Source: Phycisphaerales bacterium (GTDB lineage Bacteria; Planctomycetota; Phycisphaerae; Phycisphaerales; SM1A02). Taken from it: a stretch of 64,000 bases of DNA. Under the pieces are notes generated by a model. It ran no database searches. It was not told the origin of the DNA and saw only the letters and a program-made list of their open reading frames with translations. Of this stretch, positions 42,887 through 52,128 are shown one piece after another. The DNA lies in NCBI GenBank assembly GCA_022446885.1, contig JAKVBU010000012.1:48440-112439 (forward strand), given 5' to 3'. The position numbers and the translations under genes were made by a program. Within the stretch, counting starts at the first letter, position 1; the number at the start of each line of letters is the position of its first letter.

Positions 42887-44284
42887 TCAGACGTCCGGAA
42901 GCAGTTTGTCTGGCGCTTCGAGCAGCCCGACGAGTGTGTTCAGGAACCGTGCGCCCTCGGCACCGTCCACGACTCGATGGTCGCAGGAGAGGCTCAGTGG
43001 AAGCACCAGGCCGGCGTAGAAGGCGCCATCTCTGGTGAGCACCTTCTCCTTGGCTCGACCTGCTGCAAGGATCGCGACCTCTGGGTAGTTGATGATCGGC
43101 GTCGCGAAGGCACCGCCGTAACTGCCCACGTTTGAGATGGTGAACGTGCCGCCAGTGAGTTGCTCACGGTCAATTGTTCGGTCTCGGCATCCCTTGGCGG
43201 CTGCCTGTACGGCATCGGCGAGCTGCACCACACTCATGTTGTCAGCATCACTGAGCACGGGAACCATCAAGCCGTGGTCAGTGTCTACGGCGCAGCCCAG
43301 GTTCACGACGCTTCGAATGAGAATCTCATCGACGAAGTCATCGACCGTGGCATTCAGCGTTGGGTGGGTTCGCAGCGCACGGCACACGGCGCTCATGACA
43401 AAGGGCAGCAGGCTGAGTTTGCGACCGAGCAATTGCTCCAGCCCTTGCCTCTTTCGATCCAGCGCCGTGACATCGGCTTCATCGACGACTGTGAAGTGGA
43501 CGGTCGTCTGGACACTGTGGAGCAGAGACTGGGCGATCTTGCGACGCACACCGCGGAATGGGATCCGCTCGGACACACCTTCAAGCGGTGTGCTCACGCG
43601 AGTGGCAAGAGGCAGGTCTGCGTCTGCCGTCGCAGGGTCTGGAGATGCTGCGACCGGCGCGGCAGGAATCGCCGCGGGCGTCGAAGTGTGAGGCTGGTCA
43701 GTGCCATGCGCTGTGGCTGCAGGCCTTCGAGCAGCAGGGGCCGCCGAGCCCCCGGCGACACGTTCGATGTCTGAAGCGGTCACTCGGCCGCCTCGGCCGG
43801 TGCCCTGCACAGTGTTGATGTCCACGCTCATCTCGCGTGCGATTCGTCGCACAGCTGGTGTGGCAAGCGGCTTCAGGGCTGGATTTGGTGCTTCCGTTGC
43901 CTCGCGCCGAAAACTCGCAGGCACAGAGAGCGTGGCATCGACAGAGCCGACAACCGTTCCCGCGTCTTCCGAGGCCTCTGGAACCTGTGTCTCGCCAGCA
44001 AACTCATTGGTCTGGACGGGCGCATCGGCGACGTCATAGGTCACCAGCACGCAACCGACGTTGAGAATCTCGCCTTCAGAACCATTGAGGTCTTTGATCA
44101 CGCCCGACCAGGGGCTGGGCACTTCAACCAGCGCCTTGTCGGTTTCCATCTCAGCGATCGTTTGGTGCTCGTCAACTCGGTCGCCGGGCTTGACACGCCA
44201 CTTGACGAGTTCGGCTTCGTGCACACCCTCGCCCAGATCAGGCAGGATGAAGTGACTCTTGTCGTCTGGTTGCTTGGTGGCCAT
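42887..44284 (-). CDS. Branched-chain 2-oxoacid dehydrogenase E2 (lipoamide acyltransferase)
   Basis: 465 residues. The lipoyl domain (about 10-85) carries Lys50 in METDKALVEV; an Ala/Pro-rich linker contains an E1/E3-binding domain (about 135-175, TPAVRRIAREM and GRGGRVTASDIE); the catalytic domain (about 235-465) has the SCDHRVVDGA active-site motif. E2 transfers the acyl group from E1 to CoA. The match to branched-chain rather than pyruvate dehydrogenase rests on the leucine dehydrogenase and acyl-CoA dehydrogenase neighbours. No E3 gene is in the window. Confidence 0.9.
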   Translation of the reverse strand: MATKQPDDKSHFILPDLGEGVHEAELVKWRVKPGDRVDEHQTIAEMETDKALVEVPSPWSGVIKDLNGSEGEILNVGCVLVTYDVADAPVQTNEFAGETQVPEASEDAGTVVGSVDATLSVPASFRREATEAPNPALKPLATPAVRRIAREMSVDINTVQGTGRGGRVTASDIERVAGGSAAPAARRPAATAHGTDQPHTSTPAAIPAAPVAASPDPATADADLPLATRVSTPLEGVSERIPFRGVRRKIAQSLLHSVQTTVHFTVVDEADVTALDRKRQGLEQLLGRKLSLLPFVMSAVCRALRTHPTLNATVDDFVDEILIRSVVNLGCAVDTDHGLMVPVLSDADNMSVVQLADAVQAAAKGCRDRTIDREQLTGGTFTISNVGSYGGAFATPIINYPEVAILAAGRAKEKVLTRDGAFYAGLVLPLSLSCDHRVVDGAEGARFLNTLVGLLEAPDKLLPDV

Positions 44285-44299
44285 TGGTTCGTTCCGCGG

Positions 44300-45268
44300 T
44301 CAATACGCCGCCAGTTCCTCGATCGCCTTGCCGACACGCTCGGCGTCGGGGAGGTATTCCAGTTCAAGCTTGTAATAGGGCATGATCGTGTCGAATCCGG
44401 CGACACGCTGCACCGGTGCTTGCAGATGGAGGAAGCACTGCTCCATGACGCGGGCGGCGATCTCTGCACCGATGCCGCAGGTCAGGGGCGCCTCGTGCAC
44501 GATCACACAGCGGCCGGTGCGCCGCACCGAGGTCATGATCGTGTCCCAATCGAGCGGGTTGATCGTTCTCAGATCGATGAGCTCGATGTCACGCCCGCTG
44601 GCATCTACCGCGTTCATGCACTGCACCATGGAGGCCCCCCAGGAGATCATCGTCATCTCCGATCCTTCTCGGACCACACGGGCTTCTCCAATCGGGACGG
44701 TGTAGGACTCCTCCGGGACTTCTTCACGAAACGCCCGGTAGATCCGCTTGGGCTCAAAGAAGATGACCGGATCCGGATCACGCAGGGCGCTGGTGAGCAG
44801 GCCTTTGGCATCCCATGGTGTACTGGGCATGACGACCTTGATGCCCGGATTGTGCGTGTAGATCGCCTCCGGGCTGTCGCTGTGCAGTTCCGGTGCATGA
44901 ATGCCCCCGCCAACAGGAACGCGAACTGTGAGAGGGCAGGTCAGGGCACCACGCGTGCGAGTTCGCATGCGTCCCGCGTGCGTGCAGAGCTGGTCATACG
45001 CGGGCCCGAGGAAGCCCTCGAACTGAATCTCTGGAACCGGTCGCAAGCCAGCCATGGCAAGGCCCACGCTGGTACCGATGATTCCAGACTCCGCCAGCGG
45101 CGAGTCCACCACCCGATCGGCGCCGAATTTCCCGTGCAGACCTTCCGTTACCCGGAAGACGCCACCATTGTGGCCGACATCCTCTCCGAGCAGAATGATG
45201 CGATCGTCTCGCTCCATCTCCTGCTCGAGCGCGAGGTTGATCGCCTGGACAAGTGTGAGTTGGGCCAT
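44300..45268 (-). CDS. 2-oxoacid dehydrogenase E1 component, beta subunit
   Basis: 322 residues. QAINLALEQEMERDDRIILLGEDVGHNGGVFRVTEGL, FGADRVVDSPLAESGIIG and GLRPVPEIQFEGF are typical of branched-chain/pyruvate dehydrogenase E1 beta; CVIVHEAPLTCGIGAEIAA is the C-terminal signature. With E1 alpha it binds thiamine diphosphate and decarboxylates the oxoacid. The gene lies 13 bases downstream of E1 alpha and 15 bases upstream of E2. Confidence 0.93.
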   Translation of the reverse strand: MAQLTLVQAINLALEQEMERDDRIILLGEDVGHNGGVFRVTEGLHGKFGADRVVDSPLAESGIIGTSVGLAMAGLRPVPEIQFEGFLGPAYDQLCTHAGRMRTRTRGALTCPLTVRVPVGGGIHAPELHSDSPEAIYTHNPGIKVVMPSTPWDAKGLLTSALRDPDPVIFFEPKRIYRAFREEVPEESYTVPIGEARVVREGSEMTMISWGASMVQCMNAVDASGRDIELIDLRTINPLDWDTIMTSVRRTGRCVIVHEAPLTCGIGAEIAARVMEQCFLHLQAPVQRVAGFDTIMPYYKLELEYLPDAERVGKAIEELAAY

Positions 45269-45281
45269 TGGTCAATCGTCC

Positions 45282-46400
45282 TCAAGAGGGCTGCGCCACT
45301 GGGGCGTCAATCTGGGTCGGGTCCTGTCCGATACTGCTGGTGCGCATCGTGTCTCGCTGCGCCCGCAGGTTGTCGGGAATCGACTCGTACATGTAGTTGA
45401 AGATGTCATCACGCGACGGGGCTTCAATGTTCTCGGCTCGCTCGGTGATCTGGGCGACCTCGTGCTCAACCTGCTCATTGATCGCGGCATCGCGAGACTC
45501 ATCCCACAGGCCTCGTTCGATCATGAACGCCTTGAGCCGGATCATCGGGTCGCGGCCTTGCCACAACTCGACTTCTTCGGCATCTCGGTATCGACGAGCG
45601 TCGTCTGCCGTGGTGTGGTCGCCGAGCCGGTAGGTGATCGCCTCAATGAACGTGGGCCGGTTGTCTTCACGAGCCCGCTTGGCGGCGTCCCGGACAACCT
45701 TGACGACCGCGAACAAGTCATTGCCATCGCACTGCACACAGTGCATGCCATATGCAAGGCCGCGTTGTGCGATCGTCGGCGCCGAGCACTGGATCTTGGT
45801 CGGCACTGAGATGGCCCATGAGTTGTTCTGGCACATGAATACGACCGGAAGATCGAGATTGGCCGAGAAGTTCATCGCTTCGTGGAAGTCGCCTTCGCTG
45901 GTTGCGCCATCTCCAAAGAAGGTGCAGGCGATGCCGCCATCGCCGCGATACTTGGAGGCCCATGCGAGCCCTGCAGCATGCAGCATCTGCGTGCCGATCG
46001 GGATTGCGATTGGCGTCACTCGAAGCTCTGGATCGATCTGGTTGCCGCGTTCGTCACCCATCCAGTGGAGCAGGATCTTTTCCGGGGGCAGCCCACGCCA
46101 GAAGAGCCCGGCATTCTCCCGGTAGCAGGGCACCAGCCAATCTTTCTTGGTCAGTGCATATGCGGCGCCCAAGGACGGGCACTCTTGGCCCCGGTTCTCC
46201 GGATAGGTGCCCATTCGGCCCGACCGCTGCAGCTTGAATGCGATCTGGTCGAACTGACGACACATGCGCATGTGACGGTACATGGCGACAAGGTCATCAT
46301 CCGGAATCAACCCCTCGCCGAGTTCGGCATCGAAGTTCGCATGCTCGTCAAGAATCGAGACGTGTTCGATTGTGGTCTCGAATGCGGATTCAACTGGCAT
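45282..46400 (-). CDS. 2-oxoacid dehydrogenase E1 component, alpha subunit
   Basis: 372 residues from the ATG at 46400, which has GGAGAG five bases upstream and overlaps the end of the leucine dehydrogenase gene by 11 bases. The thiamine-diphosphate motif is FFGDGATSEGDFHEAMNFSA...CQNNSW, and TYRLGDHTTADDARRYR is the phosphorylation-loop segment typical of branched-chain E1 alpha, which favours 2-oxoisovalerate-type substrates. QDP at the C-terminus is followed by an unrelated short tail. Confidence 0.93.
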   Translation of the reverse strand: MPVESAFETTIEHVSILDEHANFDAELGEGLIPDDDLVAMYRHMRMCRQFDQIAFKLQRSGRMGTYPENRGQECPSLGAAYALTKKDWLVPCYRENAGLFWRGLPPEKILLHWMGDERGNQIDPELRVTPIAIPIGTQMLHAAGLAWASKYRGDGGIACTFFGDGATSEGDFHEAMNFSANLDLPVVFMCQNNSWAISVPTKIQCSAPTIAQRGLAYGMHCVQCDGNDLFAVVKVVRDAAKRAREDNRPTFIEAITYRLGDHTTADDARRYRDAEEVELWQGRDPMIRLKAFMIERGLWDESRDAAINEQVEHEVAQITERAENIEAPSRDDIFNYMYESIPDNLRAQRDTMRTSSIGQDPTQIDAPVAQPS

Positions 46401-47475
46401 GACAACTCTCCTGCAGCGGGTTACCCGATGCAATTCGTGACTGAGCTAGCGTGACGGCGGCTTCATAACTCGATCCGCCAGCTGCCTCAGAGAGGATTCG
46501 AGCAGTGGTGTCTTCGATGGCGTCGTTTCGTTCCTGAAGATCACTGAGGGTGTACCCCAGATAGAGACCCGCCAAGTGGATGACGCCTCCGGCATTCACT
46601 ACGAAGTCGGGCCCATACACGACACCACGGTCAGCGAGCAGTGCACTGTCTCGGTCTGGATCGACAAGAATGTTGTTAGCTGCGCCGCAGAGGATGTCGG
46701 CATTGATCCTGCCAATCTGTTCCGGCCCGATTACGGCACCCAGAGCGCACGGTGCGAGAATGTCGCACTCTGCCTCGAGGACCGACTCCGGATCACAGAC
46801 AACGGCGCCGAATCGTTCGGCGGCCTGTGCAGCGCTGTCTTGGTTGATGTCGGAGACGATGAGCGAGGCGCCGGCATCATTGAGCAGTTCGCCCAGCACC
46901 ATGCCAACATGTCCCATGCCTTGGATGGCTACGGTGAGGCCTTCAAAGGACCCGTCTTGGCCCATGTGGGCCAGGCATGCTCGCATGCCGTTGAAGGTGC
47001 CTTTGGCGGTCCAAGGCGACGGGTCTCCGCCGTCACAGGCCGTCTCGCCACCTCGCACGTGCTTGGTCTCTTGGGCCATCCAGTCCACGTATTGGGTAGA
47101 TGTGCCCACGTCCTCGGCGGCGATGTAGACGCCGCCCATCGTGTCAACGAATCGGCCCATGGCTCGAGCTTCTGCTTCGGTGGCTTCGAACCCCTGCTCT
47201 GGGAGCAGCACGACACTCTTGGCGCCACCCATAGGAAGACCGGCGCATGCCGACTTCCAACTCATGCCCTGCGAGAGTCGCAGCACATCCTGCAGGGCGT
47301 CGGCCTCGGTTGCGTAGTGCCAGCGGCGAGTGCCACCGAGGGCATTGCCGAGCTTCGTGCTGTGGACGGCGATGATCGCTTTCAGGCCCGACTCGGGGTC
47401 CTGATGAAAGCAGACGCGCTCATGGCCCATCTGCGTCATCGTCTCGAGCGTGTGCATGGATTCTCCGTGATTCAT
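46390..47475 (-). CDS. Leucine dehydrogenase (Glu/Leu/Phe/Val dehydrogenase family)
   Basis: 361 residues, the typical length for leucine dehydrogenase. GLKAIIAVHSTKLGNALGGTR and GLPMGGAKSVVLLP carry the substrate-binding and catalytic lysines; VAIQGMGHVGMVLGELL is the NAD-binding motif. The enzyme deaminates leucine, valine and isoleucine to their 2-oxoacids, the substrates of the E1/E2 complex encoded directly downstream. It overlaps the E1 alpha start by 11 bases and the acyl-CoA dehydrogenase stop by 4. Confidence 0.9.
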   Translation of the reverse strand: MNHGESMHTLETMTQMGHERVCFHQDPESGLKAIIAVHSTKLGNALGGTRRWHYATEADALQDVLRLSQGMSWKSACAGLPMGGAKSVVLLPEQGFEATEAEARAMGRFVDTMGGVYIAAEDVGTSTQYVDWMAQETKHVRGGETACDGGDPSPWTAKGTFNGMRACLAHMGQDGSFEGLTVAIQGMGHVGMVLGELLNDAGASLIVSDINQDSAAQAAERFGAVVCDPESVLEAECDILAPCALGAVIGPEQIGRINADILCGAANNILVDPDRDSALLADRGVVYGPDFVVNAGGVIHLAGLYLGYTLSDLQERNDAIEDTTARILSEAAGGSSYEAAVTLAQSRIASGNPLQESCHAS

Positions 47476-49436
47476 GCCTGATGTGCCCCTTCGAATGTCT
47501 CGGCGAGTTCAGGGGCGAGTGAGCCGGCGCCGAATTGCTGGATGGTCTCTGTGTCAACCGCACGACCCTTGCCCAGAGCAGCCTCGCACTTGGTGCGTTC
47601 GGGAATGAAGTAATCGCCGTGGGGCATGTGCTTGAGCTGCTTCCAGGCGGCGTCAGCCGCTTGTCGCATGGTCGAATCCGTGTTGTGGCGGATGCGGGTG
47701 AGGTTGTCACGCACCACCTCGGATGCAATCGCAACGATGTGGTCAACCATGGCCCGGTCGTGCTCGAGTTGATCGCCCTCAAGGCCATTACGCAGATCGT
47801 GGTCGAATCTCGAGAGGGCGCAACATGCCGCGTGGATCCAGACACAGGCGCTGCTGAGCCGTCGCTGCACCATCTGGTTTGTGATCATCTCCTCCTCGAA
47901 GTCTTTGAAGGACGTCTTGATCCGATGGCTGAATTCGCGGACCAGCCCGCCGATGGTGTCGGCGTGGTGTCGCAGCGATGCGTCCAGCCCCTGCACTTGG
48001 GGCGCGGCTGGTCGAATGCCAAGGAACAGTTCCAAGCCAAGCTTCATCGCGGGCCCGATGTGCTTGAGTGGGGCCGACTTCACGCCGAGCATGTACTCGC
48101 CAAGCTGCTTGGACCCATAGGCGAACACGAAGGAGTGCATCACTTCGTTGGCACCCTCGACGATCACGTTGATGCGCGAGTCACGCCACAGACGCTCGAC
48201 GATGTGCTCCGTCATGTAGCCCTCGCCGCCCATCACCTGCAGTGCGTGATCGGTCGTCCGCCAGCCCATCTCCGAGCAGAAGATCTTGCAGATGGCCGTC
48301 TCAAGCATGATGTCTTCATCGCCTCGGTCAACGATGCCGGTTGTCATGTAGAGCATGGAGTCCATCGCGTAGACATAGCTCCCCATGGTGGCGAGCTTGT
48401 CACGCACCATCTCGAACTCGCCGATGGGGCGGTCAAACTGGTAGCGTGTCTCGGCCCACTTCAGGGCTTGCTGGTAGGCCGCGCGGCCGGCGCCAACCAT
48501 GCCTGCTGAGAGTGTGCAGCGGCCGTAGTTGAGGCAGGTCAATGCGACGTTGAGGCCACGGCCCTCCTTGTGCAGAAGATTCGCCTTGGGCACCTTCACA
48601 TTGGTGAAGCGAATGCGGGCCTGCCAGGTGCCACGAATGCCGCACTTGCTGCGGTTGCGGCTGAAGACATCGATGCCCTCCATGTCCGGCGTGGCGACGA
48701 GTGCCGTGACCTTGTCCTTTGTCTTGCCGGTGGCGGGGTCTTCAATCGCATGCTTGCACATGACGGTGAACATGCCTGAGAGTGCGCCGCTCGTTGCCCA
48801 CTTCTTCTCGCCATTGATGATGTAGTACTCACCACAGTCACTGAGTTGGCATCGTGTCTCCTGCCCGCCGGCGTCGCAGCCGACATTTGGCTCGCTGAGG
48901 CAGAAGGCGCTCATGGTGTCGGTCGAGATGCGTGGGAGCCACTGCTGCTTCTGCTCATCGTTGCCAAAGAGCATGATCGCGCCACAGCCAATCGACTGGT
49001 GGGCGCTCACCATCACGGCCGTAGATCCGCAACTCTGGCCGATGCGCTCCAGTACTCGGTTGTACGAGGTGATGCCGTAGCCGCCGCCGCCGTACTCCTG
49101 AGACACGATCATTCCCATGACGCCCATGTCGAAGAGACGCTTCACACACCAGAACGGGATCTCCTGATCTCGATCGATCTGGTTCGATGGGTGTTCGTTC
49201 TCCAGATAGGCATCCAACTCCGCGAGCAACTGGTCACACCGAGCCGTCTCCTCGGGAGACACCTCCGGGTAGGGAAACACCAGTTCATTGCGGAAGTTTC
49301 CCCAGAAGAGGTTCTTGACGAACCCCATGGTTTCCGGGTCGGGGCCCAACATTTCCTGGGCCTGCTGGATCTGCTTTCGATCCTTTTCAGAGACGTTCTT
49401 CAGCTTGTCGGCGAGGTTGCTGGTCATGGCGTTCAT
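47472..49436 (-). CDS. Acyl-CoA dehydrogenase, long VLCAD-like form
   Basis: 654 residues, longer than the ~380 of short- and medium-chain enzymes. The core has GMIVSQEYGGGGYGITSYNRVLERIGQSCGSTAV, AFCLSEPNVGCDAG and YYIINGEKKWATSGA for FAD and substrate binding, RYQFDRPIGEFEMVRDKLA, and VIVEGANEVMHSF, where Glu is the likely catalytic base. A C-terminal domain of about 200 residues resembles that of very-long-chain (VLCAD/ACAD9) enzymes. Context suggests an acyl-CoA from branched-chain amino acids or fatty acids. There is no signal peptide, and an Asp/Glu-rich N-terminus precedes the core. Confidence 0.9.
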   Translation of the reverse strand: MNAMTSNLADKLKNVSEKDRKQIQQAQEMLGPDPETMGFVKNLFWGNFRNELVFPYPEVSPEETARCDQLLAELDAYLENEHPSNQIDRDQEIPFWCVKRLFDMGVMGMIVSQEYGGGGYGITSYNRVLERIGQSCGSTAVMVSAHQSIGCGAIMLFGNDEQKQQWLPRISTDTMSAFCLSEPNVGCDAGGQETRCQLSDCGEYYIINGEKKWATSGALSGMFTVMCKHAIEDPATGKTKDKVTALVATPDMEGIDVFSRNRSKCGIRGTWQARIRFTNVKVPKANLLHKEGRGLNVALTCLNYGRCTLSAGMVGAGRAAYQQALKWAETRYQFDRPIGEFEMVRDKLATMGSYVYAMDSMLYMTTGIVDRGDEDIMLETAICKIFCSEMGWRTTDHALQVMGGEGYMTEHIVERLWRDSRINVIVEGANEVMHSFVFAYGSKQLGEYMLGVKSAPLKHIGPAMKLGLELFLGIRPAAPQVQGLDASLRHHADTIGGLVREFSHRIKTSFKDFEEEMITNQMVQRRLSSACVWIHAACCALSRFDHDLRNGLEGDQLEHDRAMVDHIVAIASEVVRDNLTRIRHNTDSTMRQAADAAWKQLKHMPHGDYFIPERTKCEAALGKGRAVDTETIQQFGAGSLAPELAETFEGAHQA

Positions 49437-49449
49437 TGGGGTGCGGCGG

Positions 49450-50310
49450 TCAGCCGCGGTTCAGAAAGGCCGCGATGCGGTCTTTGGTCTCCTGCGAGTT
49501 CCGAAGGGTGATGATGTTCCGGCGTTCGGCTTCGAGCCCGGCGGGCAGCCCTTGGGCAGCTCCAACTCGAATGCAATCGATGACGGCCTTTGCCTCGGGT
49601 GTGTCAATGGCCGCAGCATGCTCGCAAGCGGACTCAATGACAGCCGGATCGAGGGCTGCGCAGGCTGTCGGTGGAGCAGCTGTAGTCGTGCGGGCAAGAT
49701 CGCATGCCGCCTCGAGCAGCGTCTCGCTCGTCTCGAGGGTTCGATCTGCAAGCCCATCTGGCATGGCGTCGCTCTTGAAAGGTCGCCCCTGCGTGGTCGC
49801 CTCGATTGCGACGATGGGGTCAATGCGGCCGGCCAGCAACTGAGTGCCGCCCCAAGCCGGGCAAAGGCCCAAGCCCGCTTCCGGAAGGCCGATCGGCCAT
49901 GGTTTGCCCGCTTGGCCGATGACTGCGACGACGATCGCATGGCAATGCAGGGCCAGCTCCAGCCCGCCTCCCAGAGCGGCGCCACCGAGCGCAGCAACTA
50001 CCGGGACAGGCCATTGTGCGAGGCGGCCAAAGACGCGTTGGCCTTCGTGCATGTATGCCTCGAGCGCCTCGTCATCCAGCGACGCGATTTCGGCGAGATC
50101 GGCCCCCGCGACGAATGACCGCTCGCTCGTTGACCTCAGCACGAGCCACGATGCCTGGTCCGCTTCCAGTTCGTCAAGCGTTGCATCAAGACGTGCCAGC
50201 AACGACCGATTCATGACGACAACTGGTCGATCGCCCGCATCCAGGGCGATGATGGCTCCACCATCATCAAGCCGCTCGATGCTCAACGGTGCCATGGCGG
50301 TGTCGGTCAT
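49450..50310 (-). CDS. Enoyl-CoA hydratase/isomerase family protein
   Basis: 286 residues. FVAGADLAEIASLDDE is the oxyanion-hole region and AALGGAALGGGLELALHC the second, as in the hydratase domain of FadB/FadJ; LPEAGLGLCPAWGGTQLLAGR has the second catalytic Glu position (PEAGLG). The protein lacks the 3-hydroxyacyl-CoA dehydrogenase half of FadB. It begins the catabolic operon and is 13 bases before the acyl-CoA dehydrogenase. Confidence 0.85.
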   Translation of the reverse strand: MTDTAMAPLSIERLDDGGAIIALDAGDRPVVVMNRSLLARLDATLDELEADQASWLVLRSTSERSFVAGADLAEIASLDDEALEAYMHEGQRVFGRLAQWPVPVVAALGGAALGGGLELALHCHAIVVAVIGQAGKPWPIGLPEAGLGLCPAWGGTQLLAGRIDPIVAIEATTQGRPFKSDAMPDGLADRTLETSETLLEAACDLARTTTAAPPTACAALDPAVIESACEHAAAIDTPEAKAVIDCIRVGAAQGLPAGLEAERRNIITLRNSQETKDRIAAFLNRG

Positions 50311-50483
50311 GAAGGAGGGATCTCCGCAGGGCCTTGCAGGTGTCGCGTTGGGCTCTGCCGCAGCGACTGCAAGGTCCGGATTCGGGGGTGATCAGCCCGC
50401 GGGAATGGTGGGCGAATCGAAGGCAAGGGGGTGGCTCGAACGTCTCGACTGATATCCAGCGGCGTAGCCTGCCACTGACGGTG

Positions 50484-50511
50484 CATTCTAGCGGAATCAG
50501 GGCCAATTGGC
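50484..50511 (-). promoter_or_regulatory. Possible -10 box next to a 12-bp palindrome, upstream of the catabolic operon
   Basis: GGCCAATTGGCC at 50500-50511 is a perfect palindrome, and on the minus strand TAGAAT (50484-50489) lies 10 bases downstream of it. No convincing -35 is seen at 17 bases. This 231-base gap (50311-50541) is the only sizable untranslated stretch before the operon, so control elements are expected here. The remainder shows no gene. Confidence 0.25.
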
Positions 50512-50541
50512 CGCGAAAAGACCGCTCAAGCGTGTCCCCAG

Positions 50542-51285
50542 TCAATCCCCAAAAAGTGCCCTCAGGCGGCTCTGAGCCTCTTCTGAGGCGATGACCTGCG
50601 CAGACAAATCAGCTGCTCGAGACAGCAGGACGTCTTCGAGGGAGCCATCGAGTTCATTGAGCCACTGTTTGGTCGTGGCAATGGCCTGGACGCCACCCTT
50701 GGCGAGTTCATTGGCCATGCATTCGGCCGTCGTTTCGAGGTCGGTTCGATCAACGACTCGATCGACGAGACCATGTTCCAGGGCGCTTTGTCCGGACATC
50801 GTTCCCCCTTGCAGCAGCATTGCCCGTGCTGGGCCGGGGCCAATCTTGCGAACCAGCCAAGGCGCCACGACTGCCGGACACACCCCCAGCGACACCTCGG
50901 GATAGCCCAGTTTGGCATCAGGGTGGGTGAGGGCCAGATCACAGACCACGGCCAGACCGCATCCACCACCAACAGCCGCCCCCTGTATTCGCGCGATGGT
51001 CGGAATCGACAGCCGGCGAATCCGTCGCATGGCCCGAGCCAGCCCGTGCAGCATGCCGCCCATCGCTTGGGCATCGTCGAGCACACCACGCAGGTCCATT
51101 CCTGCACAGAACGAGGCGCCGGTTCCGCCCAGCACCAGGACACGAGCAGAGGAACGCTCGATCGTGTCCAGAGCTCCCTGAAGCGACTCGATCAAGTCAA
51201 TGGAGAGGGCGTTGCGTTTTTCAGGTCGGTTGAGCTCAACGAACACAACGTCGGCTTGATCTCGAACAAGGACCAGATCAGACAT
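50542..51285 (-). CDS. Enoyl-CoA hydratase (methylglutaconyl-CoA hydratase-like)
   Basis: 247 residues. RPEKRNALSIDLIESL, GTGASFCAGMDLRGVL and IQGAAVGGGCGLAVVCDLAL are the crotonase oxyanion-hole elements; GYPEVSLGVCPAVVAPWLVRKIG has the pattern seen in the LiuC/AUH subgroup. It may act on 3-methylglutaconyl-CoA in leucine breakdown, in keeping with the leucine dehydrogenase operon downstream on the same strand, but other enoyl-CoA substrates are possible. It lies 21 bases downstream of trpC. Confidence 0.83.
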   Translation of the reverse strand: MSDLVLVRDQADVVFVELNRPEKRNALSIDLIESLQGALDTIERSSARVLVLGGTGASFCAGMDLRGVLDDAQAMGGMLHGLARAMRRIRRLSIPTIARIQGAAVGGGCGLAVVCDLALTHPDAKLGYPEVSLGVCPAVVAPWLVRKIGPGPARAMLLQGGTMSGQSALEHGLVDRVVDRTDLETTAECMANELAKGGVQAIATTKQWLNELDGSLEDVLLSRAADLSAQVIASEEAQSRLRALFGD

Positions 51286-51306
51286 TTCGGCAGGATACCC
51301 GCAGCC

Positions 51307-52128
51307 TCAATTCCAAGGCGTTCCCAGCAGTGATCGCAGCGCAAGGCCAGGGTCGTCTGCAGTCAACAGCGACTCACCGATCAAGAAGCGGTGAATGCCA
51401 CGACGTCTGAACCGATCGATGTCGGCTCGGGTGGAGATGCCTGACTCGGCCACGAGAATGTCGAGGTGCTCCTCGACAAGTTCCGCCATGCGAAGGCCGT
51501 GGGAGACATCGGTCTTCATTGTTGCCAGATTTCGGTTGTTGATGCCCAGCAACATGTAGCCCGGATGAGGGAAGCCCACATGGCGTCGGATCATGAGGAG
51601 GTTCTCGACGTCGTGCACTTCTACCAATGCGGTCATGCCCAACTCTTGTGCAAGGATGAGCATGTCCACCACCTGTCCCTCTGGAAGGGCTTCGGCAATG
51701 AGCAATATGGCGTCTGCTCCGGCCGCACGTGCCTCCCAGATCTGCCAAGCATCCACCATGAAGTCCTTTCGGAGGACAGGGAGCCGCACGGCATCGCGGA
51801 TCATGGCAAGATCTTCCAGAGAGCCGCCGAACCAGCGTTCATCCGTGAGCACGGAGAGCGCGACAGCCCCGGCCTGCTCATACTGGAGGGCGATGGCGAT
51901 CGGATCCATGTCTGCGCGAATTGCACCAGCTGACGGACTCTGTCGTTTGAGTTCTGCGATGACGTTGACGCCTCCGGGCCCTTGCCCGGTCGCTACTGCT
52001 GCGAAGAAGTTGCGGGGTGCCGACTGCCCGGCCACTCGATCGCGCAACGCCTCTACAGACGTGTCCTGCTTTCGGCGGGCGACTTCAGCCCGGGTGGCGT
52101 CGAGGATCTCCTGGAGCGTGGGTGGCAT
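51307..52128 (-). CDS. trpC: Indole-3-glycerol phosphate synthase TrpC
   Basis: 273 residues from the ATG at 52128. The (beta/alpha)8 markers are present: VIAELKRQSPSAGAIR with the catalytic Lys, ALSVLTDERWFGGSLEDL, LRKDFMVDAWQIWEARAAGADAILLI, LVEVHDVENL, LGINNRNLATMKTD and VAESGISTRADIDR. It closes the indole ring in tryptophan synthesis. No other trp biosynthetic gene is nearby; trpS lies just across the divergent CPBP gene. The upstream open frame to 52542 is antisense to the CPBP gene. Confidence 0.95.
   Translation of the reverse strand: MPPTLQEILDATRAEVARRKQDTSVEALRDRVAGQSAPRNFFAAVATGQGPGGVNVIAELKRQSPSAGAIRADMDPIAIALQYEQAGAVALSVLTDERWFGGSLEDLAMIRDAVRLPVLRKDFMVDAWQIWEARAAGADAILLIAEALPEGQVVDMLILAQELGMTALVEVHDVENLLMIRRHVGFPHPGYMLLGINNRNLATMKTDVSHGLRMAELVEEHLDILVAESGISTRADIDRFRRRGIHRFLIGESLLTADDPGLALRSLLGTPWN

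Noticed and set aside
50267..50545. Minus-strand 92-codon frame with several Cys residues
   Set aside because: It overlaps the start of the enoyl-CoA hydratase gene in another frame, lacks a ribosome-binding site and shows no protein-like pattern.
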